A stretch of DNA of 56,004 nucleotides from Segatella copri (GTDB taxonomy: Bacteria; Bacteroidota; Bacteroidia; Bacteroidales; Bacteroidaceae): the NCBI RefSeq assembly GCF_009495355.1, contig NZ_VZAD01000008.1, forward strand, positions 1 to 56,004, read 5' to 3'. Below, piece after piece: positions 10,493 through 20,403 of the stretch. Position 1 is the stretch's first letter, and each line of letters starts with the position of its first letter. The translations under genes were made by a program, and so were the position numbers. The notes under the pieces were generated by a model. The model did no database searches. It saw only the letters and a program-made list of their open reading frames with translations, and was not told where the DNA came from.

Positions 10493-13400
10493 TTAGAACT
10501 CCAAGTTGAAGCCCATTACTACCTTCTTTGAGGTTGGATAACCGCCTTTGTCGATACCCATACCCACTACATCATTGGTAGAAACCTCAGGGTCGAAGCC
10601 TGGGTACTTGGTGATGGTGAAGAAGTCATCGAGAGACACATAGAGGCGCAAGTTACTGATTGCTACCTTCTTGAGGAGAGTCTTCGGTAAACTGTAACCC
10701 AACTGAATCTGCTTAATCTTGAAATAAGATCCATCATATACCATTGCGCTGGATGTAGCATACTTGTCCATATTGTTGGCACCAGCACGTGGCTTGCTAC
10801 CATTAGGATTGCTCTCCGTCCAACGATCGTCATAGAAGAGTTCCTTCATCTTGTTGACCATAGGGAAGTCGGTACGGTTGATACAGTTGAATATCTTGTT
10901 GCCTGATGCACCAGAACCAAATACTGCCAAGTCGAAACCTTTGTAAGCTGCGGTCAAGGTGATACCATAGGTGAAGTCTGGAATGGCACTACCCAAGTCC
11001 ATCTTGTCATCATCGGTCAAATCACCACTATCGTTCAGGTCGGCAAAAGTTGGATCGCCCGTCTTTGGGTCTATACCTGTAAACTGATAGCCACGGAAGT
11101 AATACACAGGATAGCCCTTCTCGAAGTATGTGAGAGGCACATTCATAAAGGTAGTACCCTGCAAACGAGTCAAAGATGGGTCGAGATAAGTAACCTCGTT
11201 CTTCAAGGTAGCGAGGTTGCCACGTACACTATAGCTGAAATCACCGATGTTGTCTCTCCAACCAAGTTCAAACTCGAATCCCTTGTTGCTTACGTTACCA
11301 GCATTGATAGGAGATGTGGTGCCGCCGATAACCAAAGATGGAGTGGTACCACTCACGAGCAAGTCCTTGGTCTTCTTCACGAAATAGTCCATGCTGAAGT
11401 TCATTCTGCCAGCAAAGAGGAGCGCATCAATACCGAAGTCGGTCTGCTCTGATGTTTCCCACTTCAGTTTATCGTTACCCATACTAGATGGACTAACAGA
11501 CGTTGTATAATTATTACCAGGAACTAACGGATAAATGCTACCCTGCGCCATATCGGTGCTGTAGGCATAGCCACTCAAGGCAGCCAAGCTACCATTCTGG
11601 CCCCAGCTGGCACGCAATTTCAAACTAGCCACAACATCTCTTAAAGGCTCGAAGAACTTTTCCTCTGAAATGGTCCAACCTCCAGACACAGCTGGGAAAT
11701 ATCCCCAACGATTGGTAGCTGGAAGCTTAGATAAGTCGGCAGCATCTGCACGGAGGGAAGCCTGCAGATAATAACGATTTTTATAATCGTAACTCAAACG
11801 ACCAAAGTAAGAATACTTAGCTGAGCGAGTTTTCTCACCACCTACAGACTTGGTAGCAGAAGCGGATGCGAAATTCAGATAGTAGAACAATGGATTGTTT
11901 TTCTTGACAGCGTCTTCACCATTAGCCTGCAAACCACCCTGCACGTAATCGTAGGTAGATTCCTGGAAAGAAATACCAACCATGGCATTCACGGTATGGT
12001 CACCAAACTTCTTCATATAGTTGGCAAAGTTTTCCCATTGATAATAGATAGAGGTAGAAGAAGTTGCACTCTGATCTACATAATTACGGCTTTGCGTTGC
12101 ATTTCCATAGTAAGGAAGTGAAGTGGAAGAACTGCGAGTACCCGACAAACGGTAACCAAGGCGAGAAGTAATCACAAGATCCTTGATAGGCTTGAAATCT
12201 GCATAAATGGAACCATTCACATTGAATCCACTGTCGCGACTTACATTGTTGTCACGCATGATGAATGGGTTGTATTGCTCACCTGCATAGAAAGCAGACA
12301 CACCATAGTAGTTACCAGCCCCATTGGTCAAGAGATGCTTTCCGCTTGCCAAGGCACTAGCAACATGAGCAGGCAAGTTTCCACCCTCGTATGCAACAGG
12401 GGTCAATGGATCCATAGAAAGCACAGCTGCCATCATAGAACCATACTCAGAACCCTCAGAAACAGAACGAACGTTATATTTTTCAATCTGGTTAGTAGTG
12501 CCCACCTTCAACCATGGCTTGATCTGATATTCAGCATTGATGGTAGCGGTGAGACGACGATAGAGATCATTATTACCTCTTACCATACCATCATTGTCAA
12601 GATAAGTAAGCGAAAGATAGTAGTTGCCATTTTGGTTACCACCCGTAAAGCTCAGGTTGTGCTTCTGCATCTTACCCTTGCCATAGATGGCATCTACCCA
12701 AGAGGTATTGGTTGTTCCATCCCAATTCTTCAAGAGATAATCCTCGGTAAAGGTCTTACCTTCTTTCATATATTGGATATATTCTTCGGCATTGAGCAAC
12801 TTAGGCTTTTTAGCAAGCGATTCGATGGCATATTGGAAATCATATGTTATCTTTCCACTACCCACAGAACCCTTCTTCGTAGTAATGAGAACCACGCCAT
12901 TACCAGCCTCTGCACCATATATGGCAGCAGAAGCGGCATCCTTCAACACTTCCATAGATGCTATGTCATTAGGATCGATACCACTAATATCGCCTAGGCG
13001 CACACCATCTACTACATAGAGAGGATCGGAAGAACCATTGGAAGAGAAACCACGGATACGAATGGTTGGTGATGCACCCGGACGAGCAGAAGAAGAGACA
13101 ATCTGTACACCTGCGGTCTTACCCTGAAGAGCAGACTTGGCATTGGTGATGGTACGATTCTCCATATCCTCTTTCTTTACCTGAGAGATGGCACCAGTTA
13201 CAGAACTCTTTTTCTGTACACCATATCCAACAACGACAACATCGTCGAGCATTTTGTTGTCTTCCTTCATGTTGATTTTCAACTTAGAGGTGATGGCAGG
13301 CACCTCTTTAGTCTTATAACCGAGATAAGAGAAAACCAAGGTTTTCCCCTTTTGTACCATGATGGAGAAGTCTCCATCCAATCCTGTGACAGTGCCGCTT

Positions 13401-13567
13401 TTGGCGTCGTCTTTTACTTTGACAGTAACGCCAATCAATGGCTCAGCATTCTGGTCAACAACCAGACCCGTCACTTTCATCAGTTCTTGTGCTATAGCTG
13501 TAGAACTGGAAACAATCAATAATACGATGAAGGTTAGTAACCTTCCATAATCATGTTTGATACTCAT
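10493..13567 (-). CDS. SusC/RagA family TonB-linked outer membrane transporter
   Basis: A 1024-residue TonB-dependent importer of oligosaccharides. In order: signal peptide (to about residue 27), CarboxypepD_reg-like domain (VVDQNAEPLIGVTVKVKD), plug domain starting DVVVVGYGVQKKSSVTGAIS with the SusC-type IRIRGFSSNGSSDPLYVVDG, and a long 22-strand barrel ending in a terminal aromatic (VVMGFNLEF). Length and signatures are typical of the TIGR04056 family. It is the first gene of the operon and faces the divergent HTCS gene across a 237-base promoter region. Confidence 0.97.
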   Translation of the reverse strand: MSIKHDYGRLLTFIVLLIVSSSTAIAQELMKVTGLVVDQNAEPLIGVTVKVKDDAKSGTVTGLDGDFSIMVQKGKTLVFSYLGYKTKEVPAITSKLKINMKEDNKMLDDVVVVGYGVQKKSSVTGAISQVKKEDMENRTITNAKSALQGKTAGVQIVSSSARPGASPTIRIRGFSSNGSSDPLYVVDGVRLGDISGIDPNDIASMEVLKDAASAAIYGAEAGNGVVLITTKKGSVGSGKITYDFQYAIESLAKKPKLLNAEEYIQYMKEGKTFTEDYLLKNWDGTTNTSWVDAIYGKGKMQKHNLSFTGGNQNGNYYLSLTYLDNDGMVRGNNDLYRRLTATINAEYQIKPWLKVGTTNQIEKYNVRSVSEGSEYGSMMAAVLSMDPLTPVAYEGGNLPAHVASALASGKHLLTNGAGNYYGVSAFYAGEQYNPFIMRDNNVSRDSGFNVNGSIYADFKPIKDLVITSRLGYRLSGTRSSSTSLPYYGNATQSRNYVDQSATSSTSIYYQWENFANYMKKFGDHTVNAMVGISFQESTYDYVQGGLQANGEDAVKKNNPLFYYLNFASASATKSVGGEKTRSAKYSYFGRLSYDYKNRYYLQASLRADAADLSKLPATNRWGYFPAVSGGWTISEEKFFEPLRDVVASLKLRASWGQNGSLAALSGYAYSTDMAQGSIYPLVPGNNYTTSVSPSSMGNDKLKWETSEQTDFGIDALLFAGRMNFSMDYFVKKTKDLLVSGTTPSLVIGGTTSPINAGNVSNKGFEFELGWRDNIGDFSYSVRGNLATLKNEVTYLDPSLTRLQGTTFMNVPLTYFEKGYPVYYFRGYQFTGIDPKTGDPTFADLNDSGDLTDDDKMDLGSAIPDFTYGITLTAAYKGFDLAVFGSGASGNKIFNCINRTDFPMVNKMKELFYDDRWTESNPNGSKPRAGANNMDKYATSSAMVYDGSYFKIKQIQLGYSLPKTLLKKVAISNLRLYVSLDDFFTITKYPGFDPEVSTNDVVGMGIDKGGYPTSKKVVMGFNLEF

Positions 13568-13625
13568 AAGGTTTGCGAGTTAATAAAGTTAATAGATTAA
13601 ATATTCTATGTTTTATTTTGCGCTG

Positions 13626-13633
13626 CAAAGGTA
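13626..13633 (-). promoter_or_regulatory. putative susC operon promoter (-7 element)
   Basis: TACCTTTG on the minus strand fits the -7 consensus and lies 58 bases before susC. There is no good TTTG at the -33 distance, which suits an activated promoter that needs the neighbouring AraC-type HTCS output domain. Confidence 0.5.
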
Positions 13634-13772
13634 CGAACTTTTCTCCCAAGGCTTTTTCTAAAATGTTTTCTTGTGTTACGTTTTTGTTCAAAATGGGGTT
13701 TCCTATATGTTCAAAAACTTGCCTTTTTGTTTAAAAAGTCTTATAATCCTTGTATATATCAAGGTTTTATAG

Positions 13773-13780
13773 TACTTTTG
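13773..13780 (+). promoter_or_regulatory. putative HTCS promoter (-7 element)
   Basis: TACTTTTG fits the -7 consensus and lies 24 bases before the HTCS start. A TTG near 13750 is at roughly the -33 distance. Confidence 0.5.
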
Positions 13781-13804
13781 CAATAATTAACAAAACCATC
13801 GATT

Positions 13805-16800
13805 ATGAAACGAACAAAGGTATTTTATAACGCACTCATTCTCTTGGCAACCCTTCTCCTGACTGCTTGCCAGGAAAGAAAAAACACCCCCCCAGTAATC
13901 TCTTCACCCGAGAAGAACCTCGTCCTGTCTGATCATATCTCCAACCAAAAGGTGATGAGCATCTGCGAAGACAAATACGGACAAATCTGGATAGGTACCT
14001 TCCGTGGTCTCAACAAGTATGATGGCAACCAGTATCACCAATACTACTGCGTGGACGATTCACTGGGATTGCCCGACAACCATATTTCCCACATTTATCG
14101 TGACTCCCACAACCGACTCTGGGTAGCCACCGTCAACGGCGTATGCCTATACCAGACCAATGGCAATTTCAAACGAATAAGTATCAATGGCACTAACAAG
14201 AACATCGAAAAAATCCTAGAAGACAAGGAGGGAAGAATCTTCTTCCTCACGATAACAGACATATATCAATATGACGAAAATACCAACACAGCCATCATCA
14301 AGCTCTCCAAAATGCTGGAGAAGAACTGCTTTCATATCTCTTGTCATATAGACCGAAAAGATGTGATGTGGATTGTTACCTCTTACTCTGTCAAGGGGTA
14401 TCGCACCAAAGACCTCAAACTTATCGCCAAAAGCCCTGTACAGAGTTATCCCATCACCTCTTTTCTCCTCGATGGGCATCAGCTCTACCTCTCTGGCTAC
14501 AATGGAATGCAGCTCTTTGATACGGACACCCGAAAATGGCAACATCTCCCTGCAGCCTTGCAAGACTTGCAATTCCCCAACGACATGGTCAACTGCATCC
14601 ATCCGTATGGTGCAAAAGGCAATCTTCTGCTCAGCACCACCAAGCACGGATTATTCTATTTCAATGCCCAGAAGGGAACCATCCTGCCACAAAGCGACAA
14701 GAATTTTCCATTCGAAGTGCCTGATATGCAAGTCAACAAGATGTTAACCGATACCAAAGGCAACCTTTGGCTCGGGTCTGAAGACGATGGCGTAAAAACC
14801 ATCTATAGATACAAGGATATGTTTAACAGCATGCCTGCCCTTCAACGTGCCATCGGCAAACAGCCCGTACTCTCCGTAGCCGCCGACAGGAATCACCACC
14901 TCTGGATTTCTACCAAGAAGAACGGACTCTATATGTATGACTTGCAAACCCAGCAACTCAAGGACATACCGATGGTTTCCTACAGCAACGGCAACAAGAA
15001 GAATGCCATCATCAACATCTTTGTGGATAGCAGCAATCATCTATGGCTAGCCAATGGCGACCATGTGGCAAAGTACCAATACGATGGCAACCATCTCAAC
15101 AAGGTAGCCTCCTACCCTTGCTTCATGCCTATAGACATCTGCCAAGATGCAAAGGGTAACATCTGGGTATCCACGGCATCCGTCAACATCTACTGCATTT
15201 CAGCACAAAGTGGAGAGATGACCAAAAAACAACTCTTCCCTATCACTTTGTGCTTCATTCCCTGCATCATGCACTTGCAGAATGGCAACATGCTCATATC
15301 TGCCTTCTACAAACCCATCCTCGAAATGAATGGAGACAACTTCGACATCCAAGAGTTTAAAGTGAATCCGGAAGACTGGAAGAAGTGCATCAAGCGAAGT
15401 GTGTATATCCCAACCAAGAACTATCAAGACCGCAAGGGCAACATCTGGTTGGGTACAGTTACCAACGGACTCTTGAAGTATGACGCAAAGAGCCACAAGC
15501 TGACCACCATAGCAGGAATCTCCTGCTCCGACATTTCAAGTATCGAGGAAGATCGAGATGGAAACATTTGGGTCAGTACGCAGTATGGACTCAACAAGAT
15601 AGATGGAAAAACAGAAAAGGTAACCACCTACAACGAGGCTGACGGTGTGAAAGGCTTCCAATTCTACGATAGGGCATCGTGCAAGCTATCAGATGGAACA
15701 CTCATCTTCGGCGGCACTCAAGGACTCACCATCTTCAATCCACAAAACGTAAACACGAACCAACAGATAAGTCTGCTTTTCGAAACACTCAAGGTCCATA
15801 ATGAGATTATGCTTCCTGGCAAGAATGGATGTATCGAGGAGAGTATGGAAGAATCACCCCATATCCACCTAAGCTACAAACAAAACAGCTTTAGCATTGC
15901 CTTTTCTGCCATCGACTATAGCGACTACAAGCACATCCATTACTTCTACCAAATGGCAGGTTTCGACAATACATGGATTGATGCAGGCAATAACAACGAG
16001 GCGTACTACTCTAATCTTCCTGCTGGCAACTACACCTTCAAGGTCAAGATGGTAGGCAAAGACTCCAACAATACCATCGCCGAAAAAAGCATACAGGTAA
16101 GCATCTCCCCTGAGCCTTGGAACTCTTGGTGGGCTTGGTGCCTATACCTTATTATAATGGGATGCGTCGGCTTCGTGATCTACCGGCAGAAGATGCGCAT
16201 CAGCATCGAGAAGAACATGACTCAAAAGGCTAAGGATGAGAAGGAGCAAGAACAGCGCATCAACAAGATGAACATGAGTTTCTTCGCTAACATCTCGCAT
16301 GAGTTCCGAACACCACTCACCATGATTTCGGGACCAGTGGAACAACTCTGCGAAAGTGAAAGCATCAACAAGCACGACAAGTTGCTATTGAACATCATCA
16401 ACCGAAGCGTAGATAGAATGCTGAGACTTGTCAACCAGTTGCTCGACTTCAACAAGTTGGAGAACGACACGCTCCGCTTGCACGTCAAGCAAACCGACAT
16501 TATCACCGAGATGAAACGCATCATAGACCTCTTCATCGTGAATACCGAGGAGAAAGGTATCACCTTGAACTGTCACGGACTAGAAGGTTCCTACCTGATG
16601 CTTCTGGATTCCGACAAACTGGAAAAGATTATCAACAACCTGATGTCCAACGCCATGAAGTTTACCCCTCGTGGCGGTAAGATAGATGTATCTTTCGACA
16701 CCGGTACCACTAACAAGGGAGAACAGATTATCACCATCACGGTGGCTGATACAGGCAAGGGAATCCCAGAGAATGAGGTGGAGAATATCTTCAAGCGATA

Positions 16801-17839
16801 TTATCAGTTGAACAACCAGTCCACAGGCACCATCAACTGGGGTACTGGCATCGGACTCTACTATGCCCGCAGCCTGGCCGTCCTTCACCATGGCAATTTA
16901 AAGGCGGGCAATCGCAAGGACTGCCAGGGAGCCATCTTCACCGTTACCCTGCCTACCAATGAGAGCCTCTATGCCGCCGACGAGAAAGCCCTTTTGGAGC
17001 AAGACCAGAAGATGGCTTTTCCACTGCACGACAGTCAGAAAGTGGCAGACAAGGTAAGTCAAGATAACAGTACAGACAACCGTCCGAAAATACTCATCGT
17101 AGATGACGACACCGAAGTGGTGCATTATCTTCGTACCCTCCTGGCATCATCCTATCACATCATCTATCGTTTCGATGCCGAGAGTGCCTTGAAGGCGACA
17201 AGGGAGGAAGAACCTAGCCTCATCCTCAGCGATGTGGTGATGCCGGGAATGAACGGCTATGATCTCTGCAAGGAAATCAAGCAAGACATCCAACTCTGCC
17301 ATATCCCAGTCATCCTGGTAACGGCAAAGACCACCGCCGAAAGCCAAGTGGAGGGTCTGAACAGTGGAGCAGATGCCTACGTTACCAAACCATTCACCCC
17401 CAAGGTTCTTCTGGCAATGATCAACTCGCAACTCACCAACCGTGAGAAGACCAAGACCATCCTAACCAACGCCACGGAGACAGACAAGAACGTGGAAGAA
17501 GTGCTGTCGCCACAAGACAAACTCTTCATGGACGAACTCTATCATATGATGGAGCAGGAACTATCCAACTCGGAATTGGATGTCAACAAGGTAACGAAAC
17601 TGATGCACATCTCCCGTACAAAGCTCTACTACAAGGTCAAGGGACTCACAGGAGAGAATCCAAGCATCTTCTTCAAGACCTACAAGCTCAATCGTGCCGC
17701 CACCCTCATCGTGGAAGGCAAGTACAACATCTCGGAAATAGCCTATATGACAGGCTTCAACACCCTTTCCCACTTTTCAACCAGCTTCAAGAAGCAGTTT
17801 GGGTGTACTCCGAGCGAATATAGCAAAAAGAAATACTGA
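13805..17839 (+). CDS. hybrid two-component system sensor kinase/response regulator (HTCS) of the PUL
   Basis: A 1344-residue one-protein two-component system. A periplasmic sensor of two beta-propellers made of Reg_prop repeats (for example DKYGQIWIGTFRGLNKYDG and DRDGNIWVSTQYGLNKIDG) is followed by a Y_Y_Y domain, one membrane segment (about 776-795), HisKA with FFANISHEFRTPL (phospho-acceptor H832), HATPase_c (NLMSNAMKFTPRGG, DTGKGIP), a receiver domain (LIVDDD, phospho-acceptor D1143 in LSDVVMPG) and a C-terminal AraC-type helix-turn-helix (from about 1240). It would sense a breakdown product and activate the divergent susC operon. Oddly, the N-terminus reads as a lipobox (LLLTAC, C22) rather than a plain signal anchor. 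A terminator follows at 17927. Confidence 0.96.
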   Translation: MKRTKVFYNALILLATLLLTACQERKNTPPVISSPEKNLVLSDHISNQKVMSICEDKYGQIWIGTFRGLNKYDGNQYHQYYCVDDSLGLPDNHISHIYRDSHNRLWVATVNGVCLYQTNGNFKRISINGTNKNIEKILEDKEGRIFFLTITDIYQYDENTNTAIIKLSKMLEKNCFHISCHIDRKDVMWIVTSYSVKGYRTKDLKLIAKSPVQSYPITSFLLDGHQLYLSGYNGMQLFDTDTRKWQHLPAALQDLQFPNDMVNCIHPYGAKGNLLLSTTKHGLFYFNAQKGTILPQSDKNFPFEVPDMQVNKMLTDTKGNLWLGSEDDGVKTIYRYKDMFNSMPALQRAIGKQPVLSVAADRNHHLWISTKKNGLYMYDLQTQQLKDIPMVSYSNGNKKNAIINIFVDSSNHLWLANGDHVAKYQYDGNHLNKVASYPCFMPIDICQDAKGNIWVSTASVNIYCISAQSGEMTKKQLFPITLCFIPCIMHLQNGNMLISAFYKPILEMNGDNFDIQEFKVNPEDWKKCIKRSVYIPTKNYQDRKGNIWLGTVTNGLLKYDAKSHKLTTIAGISCSDISSIEEDRDGNIWVSTQYGLNKIDGKTEKVTTYNEADGVKGFQFYDRASCKLSDGTLIFGGTQGLTIFNPQNVNTNQQISLLFETLKVHNEIMLPGKNGCIEESMEESPHIHLSYKQNSFSIAFSAIDYSDYKHIHYFYQMAGFDNTWIDAGNNNEAYYSNLPAGNYTFKVKMVGKDSNNTIAEKSIQVSISPEPWNSWWAWCLYLIIMGCVGFVIYRQKMRISIEKNMTQKAKDEKEQEQRINKMNMSFFANISHEFRTPLTMISGPVEQLCESESINKHDKLLLNIINRSVDRMLRLVNQLLDFNKLENDTLRLHVKQTDIITEMKRIIDLFIVNTEEKGITLNCHGLEGSYLMLLDSDKLEKIINNLMSNAMKFTPRGGKIDVSFDTGTTNKGEQIITITVADTGKGIPENEVENIFKRYYQLNNQSTGTINWGTGIGLYYARSLAVLHHGNLKAGNRKDCQGAIFTVTLPTNESLYAADEKALLEQDQKMAFPLHDSQKVADKVSQDNSTDNRPKILIVDDDTEVVHYLRTLLASSYHIIYRFDAESALKATREEEPSLILSDVVMPGMNGYDLCKEIKQDIQLCHIPVILVTAKTTAESQVEGLNSGADAYVTKPFTPKVLLAMINSQLTNREKTKTILTNATETDKNVEEVLSPQDKLFMDELYHMMEQELSNSELDVNKVTKLMHISRTKLYYKVKGLTGENPSIFFKTYKLNRAATLIVEGKYNISEIAYMTGFNTLSHFSTSFKKQFGCTPSEYSKKKY

Positions 17840-17840
17840 T

Positions 17841-17900
17841 ACACAATCGCTGTTCTCCTGCCACTCGTTGCAATGCCATTAGAAGGGTCTTCGGATAAAT
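17841..17900 (-). pseudogene. remnant of the 3' end of an HU-related gene
   Basis: About 58 bases just after the HTCS stop match the 3' end of the intact HU-related gene (19720-19780) at roughly 80-85 percent. On the minus strand it encodes NGIATSGRRTAIVY, against VGITTSGRRTAIVY in the intact gene. The rest of the gene is missing. It sits in the same orientation as the intact gene, so the DUF1703 gene between them is flanked by two copies of the HU tail. A duplication or insertion at this site followed by decay is the simplest explanation. Confidence 0.75.
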
Positions 17901-17926
17901 GACATATAGCAAACAACCCATTATAG

Positions 17927-17965
17927 AAATGCTGCAAGAGCCTCGGTTCTTGCAGCATTTTTCTG
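17927..17965 (+). terminator. terminator after the HTCS gene
   Basis: Inverted repeat AAATGCTGCAAGA (17927-17939) and TCTTGCAGCATTT (17948-17960) with an 8-base loop is followed by a T-rich run. It lies 88 bases after the HTCS stop, beyond the HU remnant. Confidence 0.85.
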
Positions 17966-18003
17966 TTTTATAGAACGAAACCGTGCATTTATCATTCATT
18001 ATT

Positions 18004-18035
18004 CTTGAATAAATGGAAAAATAAATGTATCTTTG
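18004..18035 (+). promoter_or_regulatory. putative promoter of the second DUF1703 gene
   Basis: CTTG (18004-18007) and TATCTTTG (18028-18035) are 20 bases apart, a good Bacteroidota -33/-7 pair, 27 bases before the gene start. Confidence 0.6.
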
Positions 18036-18062
18036 CAAAAAGAATAAAAGAACAGAAAGACT

Positions 18063-19643
18063 ATGGCAGAGATGATTACAAGGAAATTGCCAGCAGGCAT
18101 ACAATTCTTTAGCATTATCCGCAAGGAAGGCTACTTATATGTTGACAAGACCGACTTGGTATGGCAACTTACTCACTCAGGTGATTTATACAATTATCTG
18201 AGCCGTCCTCGTCGTTTCGGTAAGTCTCTGCTTATAGATACCTTGCAATGCTACTTCGAAGGCAAGAAAGAACTCTTTGAGGGGCTGAAGATTATGGAAC
18301 TGGAAGAAGAATGGACTGAGTATCCCGTCATCAGACTTGACATGAGCGGTGCAGGTGCCACTGCTGCCGAAATCAAAGACTATCTCAATCTTGAGTTTTC
18401 GAAATACGAAGCATTATACGGCATCAAGCCAAAAGAAACTTCTCGCGAATCCGTACGTCTCCAAGTTATCCTTGACACTGCCCATCAAAAGACAGGTAAG
18501 CAAGTAGTTGTCTTGATTGACGAATACGATTCCCCATTGCAGCATTCATGGAAGACACCAGAGCATGAAGGTTGCACTGAAGTTTATCGTTCTGTATTCT
18601 CCGTGCTCAAACTCAAAGGAAATGTACTTCGCTTTGTCTTCATCACAGGCATCACGAAGTTTACCCAGATATCCCTGTTCTCTGTACTTAACCATCTGAC
18701 AAACATCAGCTTTCTCCCACAATTTGCCCCTCTTTGTGGCATCACCGAGGAAGAGATGACAGTTAACTTCGCCCCAGAGTTGGAGGCCTTGGCAGATAAG
18801 ATGGAATGCAGCATTGAAGAAGCACACGACAAGTTGAAGACCTATTATGACGGTTATCATTTCAGCGATGAGAACATGACCGACATCTACAATCCGTTCA
18901 GCTTGCTCAACGCCCTCTCCCAATTGCGTCTGCGCAACTATTGGATTTCATCCGGCGCCACTTCCATGCTGAATAAATTCGTAAACAACATGGAGTTACG
19001 CCTTCATGACTTCGAAGATTGCTACATCGACAAAGACACACTGGAGACATCAGATGTCATAGAAGGCGGTGCCGAACTATTCCTCTATCAGACAGGTTAT
19101 CTCACTATCAAGGGTTTTGATGAAGATGGATATTCTTTAGGCTTTCCGAATGAGGAAGTAAGAAAGGCTCTCTACAAAGCCGTACTGCCTACACTGACCC
19201 AGAAGGACATCACGGATATTGTCTCCATACAAAGCAGGTTAATGCACAGCATGAACAATGGCAATTTGGAAGAAGCCAAGCTGTGTATGAAATCTCTCAT
19301 CTCAAATGTCCCATACAGCAATAAGAAATTGGCAAGTATGGACATGGAGGAGCGTTATCGCCTTATCATCAGCACCATACTGAATGCCATAGGATGCCAA
19401 GTAGAAGTAGAACACATGTTATCAACAGGTAGAATAGACATCGTAGCCTCCACCTCCCGCTTCATCTATGTAGTGGAACTGAAGTTAAGCAACAATGGAG
19501 GGATAAATGCTGCCGAAAAACAAATCATTGACAATGGCTATCTCAAACCATTCTTGGCAGATGACAGAAAGGTTATAGGATTAGCAGTAGAATTAGATGA
19601 CATGGGCAAAGGACTCATTGATTGGAAAGAGGTGCAAAATTAG
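18063..19643 (+). CDS. DUF1703-type AAA-ATPase-like protein with PD-(D/E)XK nuclease-like C-terminus
   Basis: A 526-residue paralogue of the gene at 170-1744, with the motifs at identical positions: RPRRFGKS (48-55), the IDEYDSPLQHSW Walker B-like segment (about 152-163), and D459 with E472-L-K474 in the nuclease-like part. Both end LDDMGKGL[IV]DWKEV. A second in-frame ATG lies three codons in, so the start could be 18072. Function is unknown; the family is multicopy in gut Bacteroidota. It is flanked by an HU-tail remnant on the left and the intact HU-related gene on the right, which suggests that it arrived as a unit. Confidence 0.87.
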   Translation: MAEMITRKLPAGIQFFSIIRKEGYLYVDKTDLVWQLTHSGDLYNYLSRPRRFGKSLLIDTLQCYFEGKKELFEGLKIMELEEEWTEYPVIRLDMSGAGATAAEIKDYLNLEFSKYEALYGIKPKETSRESVRLQVILDTAHQKTGKQVVVLIDEYDSPLQHSWKTPEHEGCTEVYRSVFSVLKLKGNVLRFVFITGITKFTQISLFSVLNHLTNISFLPQFAPLCGITEEEMTVNFAPELEALADKMECSIEEAHDKLKTYYDGYHFSDENMTDIYNPFSLLNALSQLRLRNYWISSGATSMLNKFVNNMELRLHDFEDCYIDKDTLETSDVIEGGAELFLYQTGYLTIKGFDEDGYSLGFPNEEVRKALYKAVLPTLTQKDITDIVSIQSRLMHSMNNGNLEEAKLCMKSLISNVPYSNKKLASMDMEERYRLIISTILNAIGCQVEVEHMLSTGRIDIVASTSRFIYVVELKLSNNGGINAAEKQIIDNGYLKPFLADDRKVIGLAVELDDMGKGLIDWKEVQN

Positions 19644-19696
19644 CAGTAAAGTCTTCCATAATTGCTTTTATCATTTCATCTATATTTCTAATAATT

Positions 19697-20332
19697 TTAT
19701 ATTTCCACCCTTTTAACATACACAATCGCCGTTCTCCTGCCACTCGTAGTAATGCCAACAGCAGGGTCTTTGGAGAAAGCTCGAAGTTCCTTCGTAGCTG
19801 AGGAACGAGGAAGGGAAGTTAGCTCGGCATAATCTGCCACACGAATAAAGGGATGAGTGGCATCAGCCAAGTAATCTTGCAACATCTTCAGGCGTTCTTC
19901 CTTGGTATAAGGAGAACGATTCACCCTGGATACACCGGCACGAGTAAGCTTACAATGAAGATTGACGTCATTCACGAGGTCTTTGTCTGAAACATAGCGC
20001 ACGTTTTTCACCTCGATGCTCTTGGCATTTCGCTTCGGACCATCGCCATCTACCGTATCCATCTCCTTGTCTTTCTTCACGCCAAGGGTAGCCTGGAAGG
20101 TACCGATGCCTTCGAGCGTAACCGTATTACCTTCTGCCAGTTCCTCCACCAGTTGTTCGGCTATCTTGCTGAGCGCATGCTTCAAGATGCCGTCGTCGAG
20201 GATGCCATGAGCGCCCGCCTTCTTCAAGAACTCTTTGGTGGAGAGATTTCTTCGCTTCTCTAAACGATAATAACACTTGGTTTCGCCAGTACCATTGAGG
20301 TCGGGCATTTCTTGCTTGATGTATCTTGCCAT
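19697..20332 (-). CDS. HU-related (HU-HIG type) DNA-binding protein
   Basis: A 211-residue protein of the Bacteroidota HU-related family (HU domain fused to a C-terminal extension). The N-terminal part (about 1-125) has the histone-like fold with TVTLEGIGTFQATLGV, corresponding to the HU dimer core, and SIEVKNVRYVSDKDL. A basic C-terminal part (SPYTKEERLKMLQDYLADATHP, then TTSGRRTAIVYVKR) follows. Such proteins bend or bind DNA and are very often multicopy near variable loci. The 3' end has a degraded duplicate at 17841. Three AT-rich repeats phased at 21 bases lie 106-158 bases upstream. Confidence 0.85.
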   Translation of the reverse strand: MARYIKQEMPDLNGTGETKCYYRLEKRRNLSTKEFLKKAGAHGILDDGILKHALSKIAEQLVEELAEGNTVTLEGIGTFQATLGVKKDKEMDTVDGDGPKRNAKSIEVKNVRYVSDKDLVNDVNLHCKLTRAGVSRVNRSPYTKEERLKMLQDYLADATHPFIRVADYAELTSLPRSSATKELRAFSKDPAVGITTSGRRTAIVYVKRVEI

Positions 20333-20403
20333 AATCTATCACTCTAAAAGGTTTGTAATATGCCTGTAAAGTTACAACTTTCTGTAAAGAAAACCTCAAG
20401 AAA

